Assembly: GCA_011037195.1 (NCBI GenBank)
Contig: JAAEAF010000100.1
Span: 186,001 to 250,000 of the forward strand
Length of the DNA stretch: 64,000 nucleotides
From: Triatoma infestans
Taxonomy: Eukaryota; Arthropoda; Insecta; Hemiptera; Reduviidae
Direction of reading: 5' to 3'
This document shows, piece after piece, positions 53,390 through 63,550 of this stretch. Every line of letters starts with the position of its first letter. Within the stretch, counting starts at the first letter, position 1. The position numbers and the translations under genes were made by a program. Below the pieces are notes generated by a model. The model saw only the letters and a list, made by a program, of their open reading frames with translations, was not told the DNA's origin and ran no database searches.

Positions 53390-53770
53390 AAATGTTCTGA
53401 GTTTGAAGAAAATTGATCAACTAAATGTGCCCCGTTGCTGACAGGAAAGATAATATATTACATGACATACCCACACTGTGTGTGTATGTGCTATGTTTAT
53501 AACTTGTGAACAAAGTATTTCAATCAATGCAGTAAGTGCTACATTGATTCTAGGGTGACGGGTCCTATTCCGTTCAGCCATCCAAGCGAAGATTTCGGCC
53601 AAAATCTCTTAACCGGTGTTGAATATTATTGATTTATTGATTATTGATTTTTTTTTCTAGTCCCGCTCCCCGGGTGATTTTCTCTGAAAAATATTACCAA
53701 ATTGCTAATATTGCTTTTGTTAGCAAATTTTTCCGAGTAAATGTCTTCAAGGGTTTTAAGGAGACCCCCT
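53390..53770 (+). repeat. Rep-A copy, diverged
   Basis: TCTGAGTTTGAAGAAAATTG, AAGATTTCGGCCAAAATCTC, TTAACCGG and a late TTTTCCGAGTAAATGTCTTC place it in Rep-A. Confidence 0.55.
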
Positions 53771-53779
53771 TACAATAAT

Positions 53780-54295
53780 AATATGAAAATTTAGTTTAAA
53801 TGAATAAAGGAAAATATTATTTCAATAACCAGTTAAATATTTCTATTAATAGAATTAATTTCGAAAGAAAAAAAAAACAGTTTAATCCCAAGGTGAAAAG
53901 AAAATTCATTTTCCAGTATATTGCCTGGTGGATCCACAATAAACTATTTTCTCTCTGATTCCTTGATTTAACCATACTAAAGTCCTCGGATAGCATGAAT
54001 AAGTATGAGATTGGTACTTAGATCTGCTTTTAGTATTACCCTTTCCTCTTGTTTACCTGAAACGTTAACACTATTGTTATTTAGATGTTCAACATATCTG
54101 GAAACTATCTTTATTTAAAAATTATCAATTTATCACTTAAGATCTTTAACTTTTGATTATTTATTTACGAGTCAATAAACAAAATTAAATGTTAATCCCT
54201 ATTATCATTGTTTATATAAATAATTATTATAGTTTATTTTTGACAAATTTAAACGTTTTTATTTTGCAACAAAATTGATCAATAATCATGAATTT
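53780..54295. other. AT-rich stretch, no feature seen
   Basis: No ORF or repeat edge. Confidence 0.4.
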
Positions 54296-54297
54296 TA

Positions 54298-54620
54298 ACT
54301 TTCTACAAGAGGAAGTATTGCGATTGTGTGCAATTTTAAAAATTGATTTTTCGCCCCTGAAAATTGCGTAGTAATCCCCCCTCCCCTTTAAAACAAATTA
54401 TTTTTTGCTGAGTGGTCTTTATGTGTGTATATCTTTAACTACTTTGTACAGGAAGTTAAAACATGCAAATTCCGTTCAAACACCGCATCTGATATGAAGG
54501 TTTCTGTCCAAAAATGCAACAACCGGAAGTACGACTTTCTTGAATGTTTGACTTTATTTGTAATACTTTTGTGAGAAAGTTTATTTTGTAGGGGTTTTGG
54601 GGGAATTATACATTTAGTGA
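54298..54620 (+). repeat. Rep-A copy
   Basis: TTTCTACAAGAGGAAGTATT, GCGATTGTGTGCAATTTT, CGCATCTGATATGAAGGTTT and GCAACAACCGGAAGTACGAC are in order. Confidence 0.7.
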
Positions 54621-54624
54621 AAAA

Positions 54625-55585
54625 TCATAAGTTTAAGGAAAAGTTGTTTGAAAAGTGTTTCGCAGCCATTGTTGTTTTTTGTTCTTAGACCTCAAAATGT
54701 CTTGAATGTTATTAGCTATTTAAATTTTATTCAATGAATGACCAAATCGAATCTTGCTTTTTTTATTTGGCAAATTTGAATAAAGATAGTTACCTGAGTG
54801 TTGTTCAGTGATTATTATAATAAAAGTCAACTTTTCATCTAGAATTGCGTTTAGGAAAAATAAAATTTATTACAAAAAATAAAATAAAAAAAGAAGAAGA
54901 AATTCCCAAAAATAAATAAATAAAGTAAGAAAGAACATAAATCAAATTCAATATAGTAATATTATTATTGTTTTGTAGACGGCCAATTCCTTGCTGGGCT
55001 ATCTGGGGCGGCAACTTAGAAATAACTGCACAACTTATATAGGAACAGTAAGAGCAAGTGAGAGGAGGCAGTGTGATGGGTACAGTTAGGAGTCCCGTTA
55101 AAAACTTCCGGGCGGTGGGAGGGGAGAAGGAGAGTGAGTTCAACAGGAAAGTAGTGTTGGAGGGATAAAAGTTTCCCCGTGGCAAGTATCATGTGGGCAA
55201 AGTGATAGAGAGTGTGTGTGGGAGGTATGTGGGGGGGGGGAGAAGGTTTAAGTCCTTTAGGGGGCGTAAAGTCTTGGCTTCTGCTTCCTATACTTTTCCG
55301 TACTTTCTCTTCTTTTTTTTTCTAGTTTGGACATCACGGCCGCCTTGATATTGCACTCAGTTTCCCTTAGAATAGCAACTACTTCATTTATTCTCTCGCT
55401 CCCTCTTACTCTCTCCTTGCTTTGCTCTCACTTCTTCTTCTTCTTACAATATCAAAAAAGTTTTTTTCCAAATTAGATTTTTCACCTTGACACACAAATT
55501 TGCTTTTATTACTCGAACTTTACATTCTTCTCTTCGCCAAACTGTGCATAATGTGGCTGTTGGGTAAGAAACTAGACATCTAATT
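54625..55585. other. Unassigned stretch with GC-rich patch
   Basis: About 54990-55270 is G-rich (GGGCGGTGGGAGGGGAGAAG; a G-run at 55232). TTTTTTTTCTAG at 55315-55326 could be an acceptor, but no frame or donor follows convincingly. A host regulatory region is possible but not shown. Confidence 0.3.
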
Positions 55586-55589
55586 TTTT

Positions 55590-55770
55590 TTATTTATTTT
55601 TCCTTCACTTCTAGTAAGTGCGATCGTGTCAAATTTTCATTATTGAGTATTCACCGGAAATACATTTTGAAGGTCCTCTGAGTCCGAAAAAGTGGTTTTT
55701 AGCGATTGGTCTGTCTCTATGTGTGAAGAGAAGATAGCTCAAATACTAAAATATGAGAAAGCTCGAACTT
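55590..55770 (+). repeat. Rep-A copy, 5' part
   Basis: CTTCTAGTAAGTGCGATCGT, TTCACCGGAAATACATTTTG, AAGTGGTTTTTAGCGATTGG. Short. Confidence 0.65.
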
Positions 55771-56024
55771 TTTCATTTCGTTTGGGTCATGGGATTCCAC
55801 AGGAAGTTATCTGACAGGACGCCCGTAAGGGGTATCTGTTGCATGCAGTTACTTGGGGAGTAGCAACCCCAGGGTTACCACAGCTCAGTACTCCATGCAC
55901 TTCGTCAGAACAGTACACAATACACTTAAACTACATACACTCTACACTTTACAAACAAGGACAAACACAGTACACAAACAAGGGTCCCCATCCCTAGATA
56001 ATAGGCGAAAGCAAGGGAGAAGGA

Positions 56025-56269
56025 AGGGATTAACTTAGTGGTAGCGCGCTAGATTAGCAACGCGGAGGCCCCGGGTTCGAATCCAGCATGCTGCCCTTAG
56101 ATTTTTTCTTCATAGGAGCCTCTACAACTCATTGTCCGATGATGGGCAGTGCTGTCTGTATCTAGAGAATGCTGCTTGGGCCGGCTGTGCATTGAAGAAG
56201 GCTCCGGGGGGGCACAATAGATCTTTCAGGTCACAGTACAATAATCTCCTACAATCTAAATCTAAATCT
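56025..56269 (+). repeat. tRNA-headed SINE, CACAATAGATC-tail subtype
   Basis: Head GGGATTAACTTAGTGGTAGC and B box GGTTCGAATCC (56074-56084). The body has GATGGGCAGTGCTGTCTGTA and GAAGAAGGCTCC, the tail GCACAATAGATC, and the end is an AATCT-type simple repeat. Pair to the copy at 9036. Confidence 0.82.
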
Positions 56270-56289
56270 GACAGAACTTCTCAACTCGA

Positions 56290-57020
56290 ACTATCAATTT
56301 ACTGAGTAAATTTTTCTAGTTTTTTTTGCGATTTTTAACGCCTCTATCGATTCTCTAACTGTCGTGAAAATCAAGATAATCTGAAAAAAAAAACTAACTA
56401 AATTCGACTTCCGGTTGACGAATTTTAACCGATGAAGGGACCTAAAAAGGAATATAAAGTTTAAACTTCTTCCACCGCTTTTTCGTTTTTGTGTTTATTT
56501 GTTCATGAATATGCACAAATATATTATATGCAGACCATTGCTAAAAACATTATTTTTTTTTCAAGTATTCAATGGAGCTCAAAATATATATTTCCGGTGA
56601 AAAATCAGTACCGGAAATCTGACACAATCGTAATCTAAGGATCTAACTTTAATAAAATTACTTTGTTCAGGAAAGCATAAATTATTTAAGCGAACTTTTT
56701 CGGAAATATGTTTTAAATAAAAGTTGTAGATATTTGTAAGCGTAGTTGATATACGAAATTTAAAGAATACTATTGGAGCCATTTTCAAGAAAATCACAAA
56801 AAAAAAATGGAAAAACCCCTTAGTAAAGTTGAGGAATTTTGACGCAGTCATATCCCACGATGATACCTAAACGAAATATCAAGTTTGAAACTTTCTGCGA
56901 TTTTTGATTTTTGAGCTATGCTGTTTACTTATATGTATATACAAAGATCATTTTCTAAAGGTGACTTTTCGACTTAGGGAAATTCTGAACCCATATTTCC
57001 GGTTTATATTTGAATTAAGA
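56290..57020 (-). repeat. Rep-A copies, - orientation
   Basis: CTAAATTCGACTTCCGGTTG, AAGTTGTAGATATTTGTAAG and GCATGATAC-like words run in reverse Rep-A order. Heads near 56585 (TATTTCCGGTGAAAAATCAG) and 56995 suggest two units. Confidence 0.65.
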
Positions 57021-57024
57021 GGAA

Positions 57025-57730
57025 GTAAAGAACGAAGCTTAGTGATTGGGCATTTTATATGAGTATTTGCGGATACAAAATCAAAATTCCATCAACCTCA
57101 AGTAAGGCTTTACAGCATAAAGCTCCCGAGTATTCGAAATTTTCTCGAAACAGCTCCGCCGACTTTTCTTCAATTATGTATGTTAACTGTACAATTTCAC
57201 GGGAGTTCTTGAGGGTCAATGAGATAGGGCACGTTAACATTTTTAATTCTCTTTACAAGTTTTGCTGATGGCTAGAAGAGAGTGCAGTCCATATAATGTA
57301 GTTATATTGACTGAAACCTAAAAGTATTATACCCTCCTCATTAAATTTATTTGTAACGAAAAGCCAACTGAACTTTTAATGAAATTACAATTTAATAATA
57401 ATTCTTAAATTACAATAATAAAAATTGCTAAAGAGAAATATGCACTTAAAATGTCGTACGATTGCTGAATAAATTTTCATATTATATATTATACCATATT
57501 TGACGAAAATAGTATCTGATAAATGTTTAATAATTTCCACGGAGTAGTAATGTGTTAAAATAAATTGTTCCATACGCGATCATATAATGTCATTTTCTAT
57601 CAAATAGTTTGTGATTGGTTTTTGACATAAATTTTGTTACGAACATATTGGCAGTCGGTTATTATTAGACAGGTTATAAAATCAGTTTACATTAAAAGCA
57701 TGAATGCAAAATTTGAAGGAAAAATATTAT
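57025..57730. other. Unassigned AT-rich stretch
   Basis: Short open frames in both strands at 57059-57268 without motifs. No repeat edge until the Helitron end. Confidence 0.35.
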
Positions 57731-57733
57731 TTA

Positions 57734-58713
57734 CTAGTTAACCTGACCACGCTTCGCTGCGGCTCAGTCTGATTTTTAGGCTTAACCATGCGTGATTTTG
57801 ATAATTTGTTTCGATGCTTTGGAATACACTGTCAAATAATTCTTCTTTTGAATGTAAAATGTTGCAGAAATTAGATGGGAAGGTGATTTTTCCCGTTTCC
57901 GGATTTGTATGAGCAGTGCCGTTACCGAGTTCGAGTAATTGTCTTGAAAATATCGCAGCTGTTGGATCGTTTTGAAGTTGAACTCTCATACTCGTCGTTA
58001 AATGATTTTTTTTTTACTGTACTCCAAAGGTTGAATATTTCAAGCAGGCTTGTAATTCATCAGTTGGTGTTGAGCGAGGTATCGCTGGAAGCGTTTGCCT
58101 GAAGTCACGCTAGTAACATCAATGCTCCACCAAATGGAACCTGATTATTTCGCAAGTCTTTCAATGTATGGTCTAATGTTCCCAATGACTTCTTATAAGC
58201 CATTGTATACTCATCCCATACAATGATTTTGCAAGCCCGAGGAACCTTTCCCATTCCTGATATTTTAGAAATGTTACTTGTTGGGTTTTCTGTGAAGTGC
58301 ATGTTTAAGTCATGACAGTTTAAGGAGCTGAATGCGCTGTTCAACTTCCTTCCATCAACATAGCAGCAATACTTGAAGAAGCATGTGCTAACGCAATATG
58401 GCCGTTTGAACAGATTTTAGCTCGGAATTTCCCGTTTCCATGGGAACTTCAGAGTAGAGGTACTTATAATTAGTTGAGAAAGAGGTTCAGAGAGTGAGCC
58501 GCCATCGCAACACGTCTGAGTCTGTCTATTTCCGCCAACCTCGCGAAACGCTCGAAGTTCCCGTTTCCATGGGAACTTCGGTGTAAAAAATATATATAAA
58601 CACTCTTATATAGAAATGCAACGTTGTGTAAAAATTTCAAGTTAATCCATCGACTACTTTTCGAGTTTTGCGGCCACAAACATACGGATGCGGAATTTTT
58701 ATATATATATAGA
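57734..58713 (-). mobile_element. Deleted Helitron with both termini
   Basis: On the minus strand it starts TCTATATATATATAAAAATT after an A and ends GTCAGGTTAACTAG before a T. That is the 5'-TC and CTAG-3' rule with A|T insertion. A short GC hairpin (CGCAGCGAAGCG) lies about 11-15 bases before CTAG. Part of a Pif1-like helicase is inside. The element is only 980 bases, against several kb for full ones; the Rep nuclease and much of the helicase are deleted. No target duplication is expected. GTTTCCATGGGAACTTC occurs twice (near 58435 and 58562). Confidence 0.75.
57738..58435 (-). pseudogene. Helitron Pif1-like helicase fragment
   Basis: Minus-strand reading in pieces: RAKICSNGHIALAHASSSIA, then NISKISGMGKVPRACKIIVW followed by DE (helicase motif II), KSLGTLDHTLKDLR, and FGGALMLLA. 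RDFRQTLPAIPRS (motif III, with the usual Gly before Asp lost) and TDELQACLKYSTFGV follow in the next frame. LTTSMRVQLQNDPTAAIF and NYQNHAWLS come last. The Walker A motif and the C-terminal helicase motifs are missing, and two frameshifts occur. The last frame runs to a stop in the Helitron 3' terminus. In intact elements this enzyme unwinds DNA for rolling-circle transposition. Confidence 0.85.
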
Positions 58714-58836
58714 TTAATTGATTGGAAACGCCCAACCAAGAAAATTCACTTTAATTAGATTAGATTTATGGTCAAATTCATTTATATTAATTAATTTTTT
58801 ATTTTCTCATACTGCTCTAATAGATGTTTATACTTT

Positions 58837-58862
58837 ATATATATATATATATATATATATAA
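58837..58862. repeat. AT dinucleotide microsatellite
   Basis: Pure alternating AT of about 25 bases. Confidence 0.9.
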
Positions 58863-59010
58863 TGCCTATCACTTTTATTTGAAACTGTTTTTTTTTTTTT
58901 TTGAATAATAATGTAAATCACTTTATACACATACGAGTACATGGTTCGGGTAGGAACATTTACCTCCATCACCCTCCTCTGTATTTATGTCAATTTTATA
59001 ATTGTGTTAA

Positions 59011-59055
59011 CAGCTGTAAGAGAAAGTCGTGTGGATGTTTCTCGTCTGATTTTTG
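59011..59055 (+). repeat. GTGTGA hairpin terminus motif, + copy
   Basis: CAGCTGTAAGAGAAAGTCGT, GTGGATGTTTCTCGTCTG. The hairpin is partly decayed here. Confidence 0.55.
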
Positions 59056-59059
59056 TTTT

Positions 59060-60060
59060 GTTTTATTTAATCGAGGTCAAGTTCGAAAAAAAGATTTCTT
59101 CCTCCAAAAATATGTTTCCCTTACTGGAGAAAGAGAGAGAGCGATAGAGGGAGAGTGACAGAGTGAAAGGAGAACTGGATAAGAGGGGACACGCCCTCTT
59201 TACAGAACATATAAATCGCAATCCTCCCGCTCCCCTCCACCCGCCATTCGGAACCGATGAAATCTTCTGCCGTGCGCGATAATAGGTTGTGACTCACAAT
59301 AGTGGGGATGTAGATTTAGTGAATGTTGTTAGAAATAGTGGCTATTGGTTTAGGTACACAACACCACTTGTGTTGGTGTGGTGGCTATAGAGAGAGAGTG
59401 ATTGCAACAACTCTGTGTGTGTGTGTGTGTATGTATTCCTTCCTCTCGCTCACACTCTCTTACCGCGCTTCCATCGCCTTCCAAACATAAGCCTTTAGCG
59501 CACTCCATTAAGGGGGAAATTCAGGCACTCTTGCGTGTTTATTTGCAATAAAGAACAGCTTCTTTACACAAGTTTATCGATTAGAAAAAGAAGAAGAAGA
59601 AAAAAAACACTTTTGTTAAATCTGGTTGTTTGAACCTTTCCAACTGACCTGGAGAGTGAGAACATCAAGGCTTAGGATTTACCTGTATAATGGAAACACA
59701 ATGGACTTTCCTATAAGTCCAATGGATCAACATATCTTAATCAAGATATCATAACTTAAAACCTTTGAAAAATAAAAAATGAAATAATGAATTTATACTA
59801 CAATGCTACAAAACTACAAAGCAAATGCTTGTAATGCTTCCCCCCCCAACTATTCGCGAAGAAAATACTTATCATTCTGTATCACTTGTAAACAAATGTA
59901 CTAATGCTATTTTCACTTTCTTAACTAGATAAAAATGTAATATTTCTCTTACTAAAAACTTTCTCTTCATAAGTTTTTTTTCCAAGTAAGTACCTTGCAG
60001 AATGTAATACTTACACACTTTCTGGAGGTGGGGAAATCCGGGGGTGGAACATTGTCATGC
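59060..60060. other. Unassigned stretch, GA runs and C-rich patch
   Basis: ATATAAAT near 59208 is followed by a C-rich patch (CCTCCCGCTCCCCTCCACCC) and a CpG-containing word (GCCGTGCGCGAT). A GT run lies at 59412-59432. A promoter is possible, but no exon is attached. Confidence 0.3.
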
Positions 60061-60264
60061 CTTTCTTTTAGTATAAACCCTGCACTTTTAAAAATGACAC
60101 ATTTTCTTCAAACTTTGTATTTTCCCTTAAATTTTATTTGCCTTTAAAATTAACGGCACTACCTACTTTGTAATGATTGCCATCTTAGAGAGTAGTGTAA
60201 AGTCCCAGCTTTTTGAGAACTCCTTAAATAATTTTTTTTTTTCTTCAAATACACTGAAAGCGAA

Positions 60265-60710
60265 CAGAAGACGGAATTCTAACGTCATCCCTTTCCCAGA
60301 AAGCTCCCTAAAATCAATTTTCTTGGGAAAAAAGTTTCAAACAAAAGTGATAAACGGTTTTGGAATGATAAGATTGTATAGGAAGTGGAGTACAAAGACA
60401 CCTGTTGGTGTTGTTATGGGCAGATTAGATAATCATGGAAAATTAAAAAAAAAAATAGTTCCGGTAAATTCACACTTCCGGGCGGTCGATTGAATGATTG
60501 TCTTGAAATCTGGCATTTTAACGACTTCATTTAATTCTAATTAATATTATAGAGGTGTAATAATCTCTCAAAATGAATTTTTTCCGAAAAATATTTCAAA
60601 TAAAAGTTATAGAACCTCAATTTATGACGTAATGCTCGCTGTAAGAGGAATTTTAGCAATTACATCGTCAAATTTTCCAGATTGGGTTTCCACCCGGCAA
60701 CATTTTTTGT
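60265..60710 (-). repeat. Rep-A copies, mainly - orientation
   Basis: AAGTTTCAAACAAAAGTGAT, AAATTCACACTTCCGGGCGG and AAATATTTCAAATAAAAGTT are reverse Rep-A boxes. A plus-strand head trace (CGCTGTAAGAGGAATTTTAG) follows at 60638. The 106-codon frame at 60173 runs through it and is not a gene. Confidence 0.55.
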
Positions 60711-60737
60711 TTCATGAATTTATCAATAATAACTTGT

Positions 60738-61500
60738 AAGCATCAGGGCTTTCTCTGGAAGCTCAAGGAGATTCTTTCTATTCATTTATTATCTTATCCT
60801 TAAATCCAACTTTTCTCATAGGTATTACGAAGTAATATTAGATTCTTCCCTTCCTTCCATCCAATAGAGACCCGAGTACCTCAGGGTAGCATCTTGAGCC
60901 CCATTCTCTACACAATATACACTACCGACATTCCTGTCCTCAAACCATCCTATCTACCTATGCAGATGATACTGCAATCCTTTCCGTTCATAAAAAAAAA
61001 ACCTGTAACATCAACAAGAAACCTTCAATCCCATTTTCTTCCTTGGGAATATGGTCTAAGAAATGGAGAATAATGTGTGAATGCACAAAAATATGAATTC
61101 ATTACTTTTATCCTAATTTTACTTTTGATCCAACAAACTACAATAGAATTCCTCTTCCTCATGTTAATTTTTGTCCACTATTTTAGGCTGTAATTTGACA
61201 AACGCCTGACATGGAAATCCTCACCTAGACTGAAACGACTAGAAGTTAACAACAGCTTTAGATTACTCATCACTAAATTAATGATGAGTAATTTCATCGT
61301 TGACATTGTTGACAAAAACATTGTTAACATTCCCTACTTAATAAAATTCAATAACATTCCCTACATAAGAAACTCAATAAAATCCTATCTAGCCTTATAA
61401 ATCCTTTAGACAGCAGGAATCTCTCTCTTCTCTTGAACTATGCCGGACAGTCCCTTCCGTTGAGTAAAGCATCCGCGACCTCGAGGTCTTTTATCTAACA
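60738..61500 (+). pseudogene. Decayed jockey-like reverse transcriptase
   Basis: Reading across frames gives GFLWKLKEILS, VPQGSILSPILYTIYTTDIP, YADDTAILSVHKKK (the catalytic box, here YADD rather than FADD) and WSKKWRIM. After several stops comes FDKRLTWKSSPRLKRLEVNN. Every motif has a counterpart in the intact ORF2 at 40120-42822, in the same order. Frameshifts lie around 60955, 61080 and 61190. The 5' endonuclease part is absent. It is an older, separate subfamily of the same LINE clade. Confidence 0.8.
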
Positions 61501-61605
61501 TGTGATAGTGAGTGGTACCATTGGATAGCTTCTTCACTCGTTTAGTGTTTTTTTTATTATATTTATATTATATTTTATTTATTTTTTCAGTATTATTATT
61601 ATTAT

Positions 61606-61838
61606 TTTTTAAATTTAAGGCGCGTCAACATCTTATGGTCCTTGGCGCCCGCAGCCTTCTCAGTGCACTGCCGGTTCCCGGGCAGTGTTCTCTCGTTACA
61701 GACAACACTGTTCATCACCGGACAGTGAACTGTAGAGGCTCCTAGGAAGAAAAAAATCTAAGAGTAGCACAGCTGGACTCGAACCCGGTTCCTCCGCGTG
61801 GGAGTCCAGTACGCTAACCAATTAGCTATTCCCTTCCT
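61606..61838 (-). repeat. tRNA-headed SINE, - copy
   Basis: AAATTTAAGGCGCGTCAACA, TTGGCGCCCGCAGCCTTCTC, CACTGCCGGTTCCCGGGCAG and the B-box complement GGACTCGAACCCGG at 61774, then GCTAACCAATTAGC. Same subtype as 24557-24795. No clean target duplication was seen beside the ATT run. Confidence 0.82.
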
Positions 61839-61951
61839 TTGTTATAGTTATTGTTGGTTATATTCAATTTTATCAGCTTTACTTGTGAATACTAACGCGT
61901 TTTATAAATGTAAAATAAATAAAAAAAAATTAAAACAAAAATATAAATTAG

Positions 61952-61990
61952 CAGTAAGGGAAAGTCGGTAAGTGTTTTACATCTTTTTTA
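61952..61990 (+). repeat. GTGTGA-type terminus motif, decayed
   Basis: GCAGTAAGGGAAAGTCGGTA, AGTGTTTTACATC. Shortened relative of the motif at 3241. Confidence 0.45.
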
Positions 61991-62038
61991 TTTTTATAAA
62001 TTATAAATATTGAATTATATAAAATACGATATTTAATA

Positions 62039-62682
62039 ATAATAATAATAATGTCTTTATTCAAAATAGAAATATAAACAGATAAAAAATTCATTCCTTC
62101 TCCAGACATACCCACTGGCCCATGGCCGTCTGAGGGGGTTGTCGTTTTTTTAATCAAAGTAGCACAAATTAAACAAAAAAAAAACAAACTGAACTTAAAT
62201 AATAGCTATAATAAAATAAAATAAATGATTTTACAACAGACTTATTTTTACAAAGTAAACAAAACACAAAAATATATAATTACATTCCCAACTCTATATT
62301 TAGTAATTGAATTCCTGCACCAAAGAATATCTATACTTCCATGCTATCTTAGCGTACTTCACTAGACTACCCCAGTCCTTACCATTTAGTAAGTCTTTAA
62401 ATTCATCGTATGTTAATGAACTTTTCTTAATATATTTCAAGCGGAATTCTTTTAAAATAGGACATACGGCTATAAAATGAAAGACATCTTCTTCCTCGTT
62501 TCTATTACAGAATGAGCATAATTTGACCTGATCGGCAAAACTGTACTTATTAAGGTATAACAGCTCACCGCTTATTTTGAGAAGCCAACTAATAGAATTA
62601 CCTTCCAAATTTGGATTATAGATATAAGAGTTGCCCACCTCTAATTCTTTATAAGTTTATACCTTGTACTGCTTGCAGTTTT
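62039..62682 (-). mobile_element. 5'-truncated RTE-like LINE with 18-bp duplication
   Basis: AAAATACGATATTTAATA flanks it exactly at 62021-62038 and 62683-62700. On the minus strand the insert holds the end of an ORF2, a 3' UTR, AATAAAGACATT and an ATT repeat tail. This matches the tail type of the RTE remnant at 466-530. The 644-base length reflects 5' truncation on insertion. The exact long duplication implies a fairly recent event. Confidence 0.9.
62300..62638 (-). pseudogene. RTE-like ORF2 C-terminus
   Basis: 112 codons open on the minus strand. CSFCNRNEEEDVFHFIAVCP has C-x-x-C and H-x-x-x-x-C spaced as in the C-terminal zinc-knuckle of many LINE ORF2 proteins. ILKEFRLKYIKKSSLTYDEF, WGSLVKYAKIAWKYR and a stop follow. 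No RT core is present, so it is a fragment. Its own ATG is probably an internal Met of the parent protein. Confidence 0.7.
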
Positions 62683-62704
62683 AAAATACGATATTTAATA
62701 GTTG

Positions 62705-63205
62705 TTAATAATGGAGGAAAATAGAGAGCTATTTTTAAATAGTTAAATGCCAAAATTATTAAGTGTACAATGTCTTGTGTTATCGTTTCAAATTATCTTT
62801 ATTCCTTTTCCCTCTAGATTCATGTTTAATTCATGTGGTAACTTAACACAGCTGTTATTCGCTAACTTTATTTTATTTATTTATATATTTTTTTTTTTAA
62901 AGAAAAGTCTCTATATTTATTCTTAACTACCTGATTTTTTCTTTACTTTCTTTAGTTTTCTCTTTCTTATTGTAAAAAGATAACAAGTAATTTAAATACA
63001 GTTTGAAAAAGATTGTTTAACATGGATTCTTTTTCTTTGCCTTTAGTATATTTAAATAGGTTTAGTATATATTCCCCGCACCCCGCCCCCCCATAAAACA
63101 AAAGTAACTTGAATAAAACATAAAAGGCGTGTTTACATTGAGCTCAATATTGTTGACCGACATGACAACATTTAAATATGATTAAACCTTGTTTAAAACA
63201 AGAAA
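62705..63205. other. AT-rich stretch, no feature seen
   Basis: Includes a C-run at 63080-63090. No ORF or repeat edge. Confidence 0.4.
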
Positions 63206-63209
63206 AAAC

Positions 63210-63350
63210 CCCACACTAAGTTTCTACTTCTTACTTTAAGGAGAAAATGTTTGGTTTTCAAAAATTAAGTTTTTTCCCTGGAAATTCATTTCATAAAGTT
63301 CGTTGGGCTCTGAAAAGTGGTTTCTAGAAATTGCTCTGTTATGTTTTTCT
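63210..63350 (+). repeat. Rep-A fragment
   Basis: TTTCAAAAATTAAGTTTTTT, CCCTGGAAATTCATTTC and GGGCTCTGAAAAGTGGTTTC follow the Rep-A head in order. Confidence 0.5.
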
Positions 63351-63506
63351 AACTAAATTCCATGGACTTAAAGTCATTCATATACGACTAATGTTTACAA
63401 ACACGATATTATATTAATCTTTAAACTTTATAAAGTGTACATGGTCTTGAGGCTGAGGGCGTCCGAGCCATATACAAACATTTTTTTTTATTAAATTGTA
63501 TTAATT

Positions 63507-63550
63507 GCAGTGAGAGAAAGTCGTGCAAGTGTTTCATACCAGATTTTCTC
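63507..63550 (+). repeat. GTGTGA hairpin terminus motif, + copy
   Basis: GCAGTGAGAGAAAGTCGTGC, AAGTGTTTCATACCAGATTT. Confidence 0.55.

Noticed and set aside
55327..55380. Possible exon after TTTTTTTTCTAG
   Set aside because: A good acceptor, but no convincing frame or donor follows within a normal exon length.
60173..60493. 106-codon frame, plus strand
   Set aside because: Runs through an inverted Rep-A copy; the same DNA elsewhere is non-coding.
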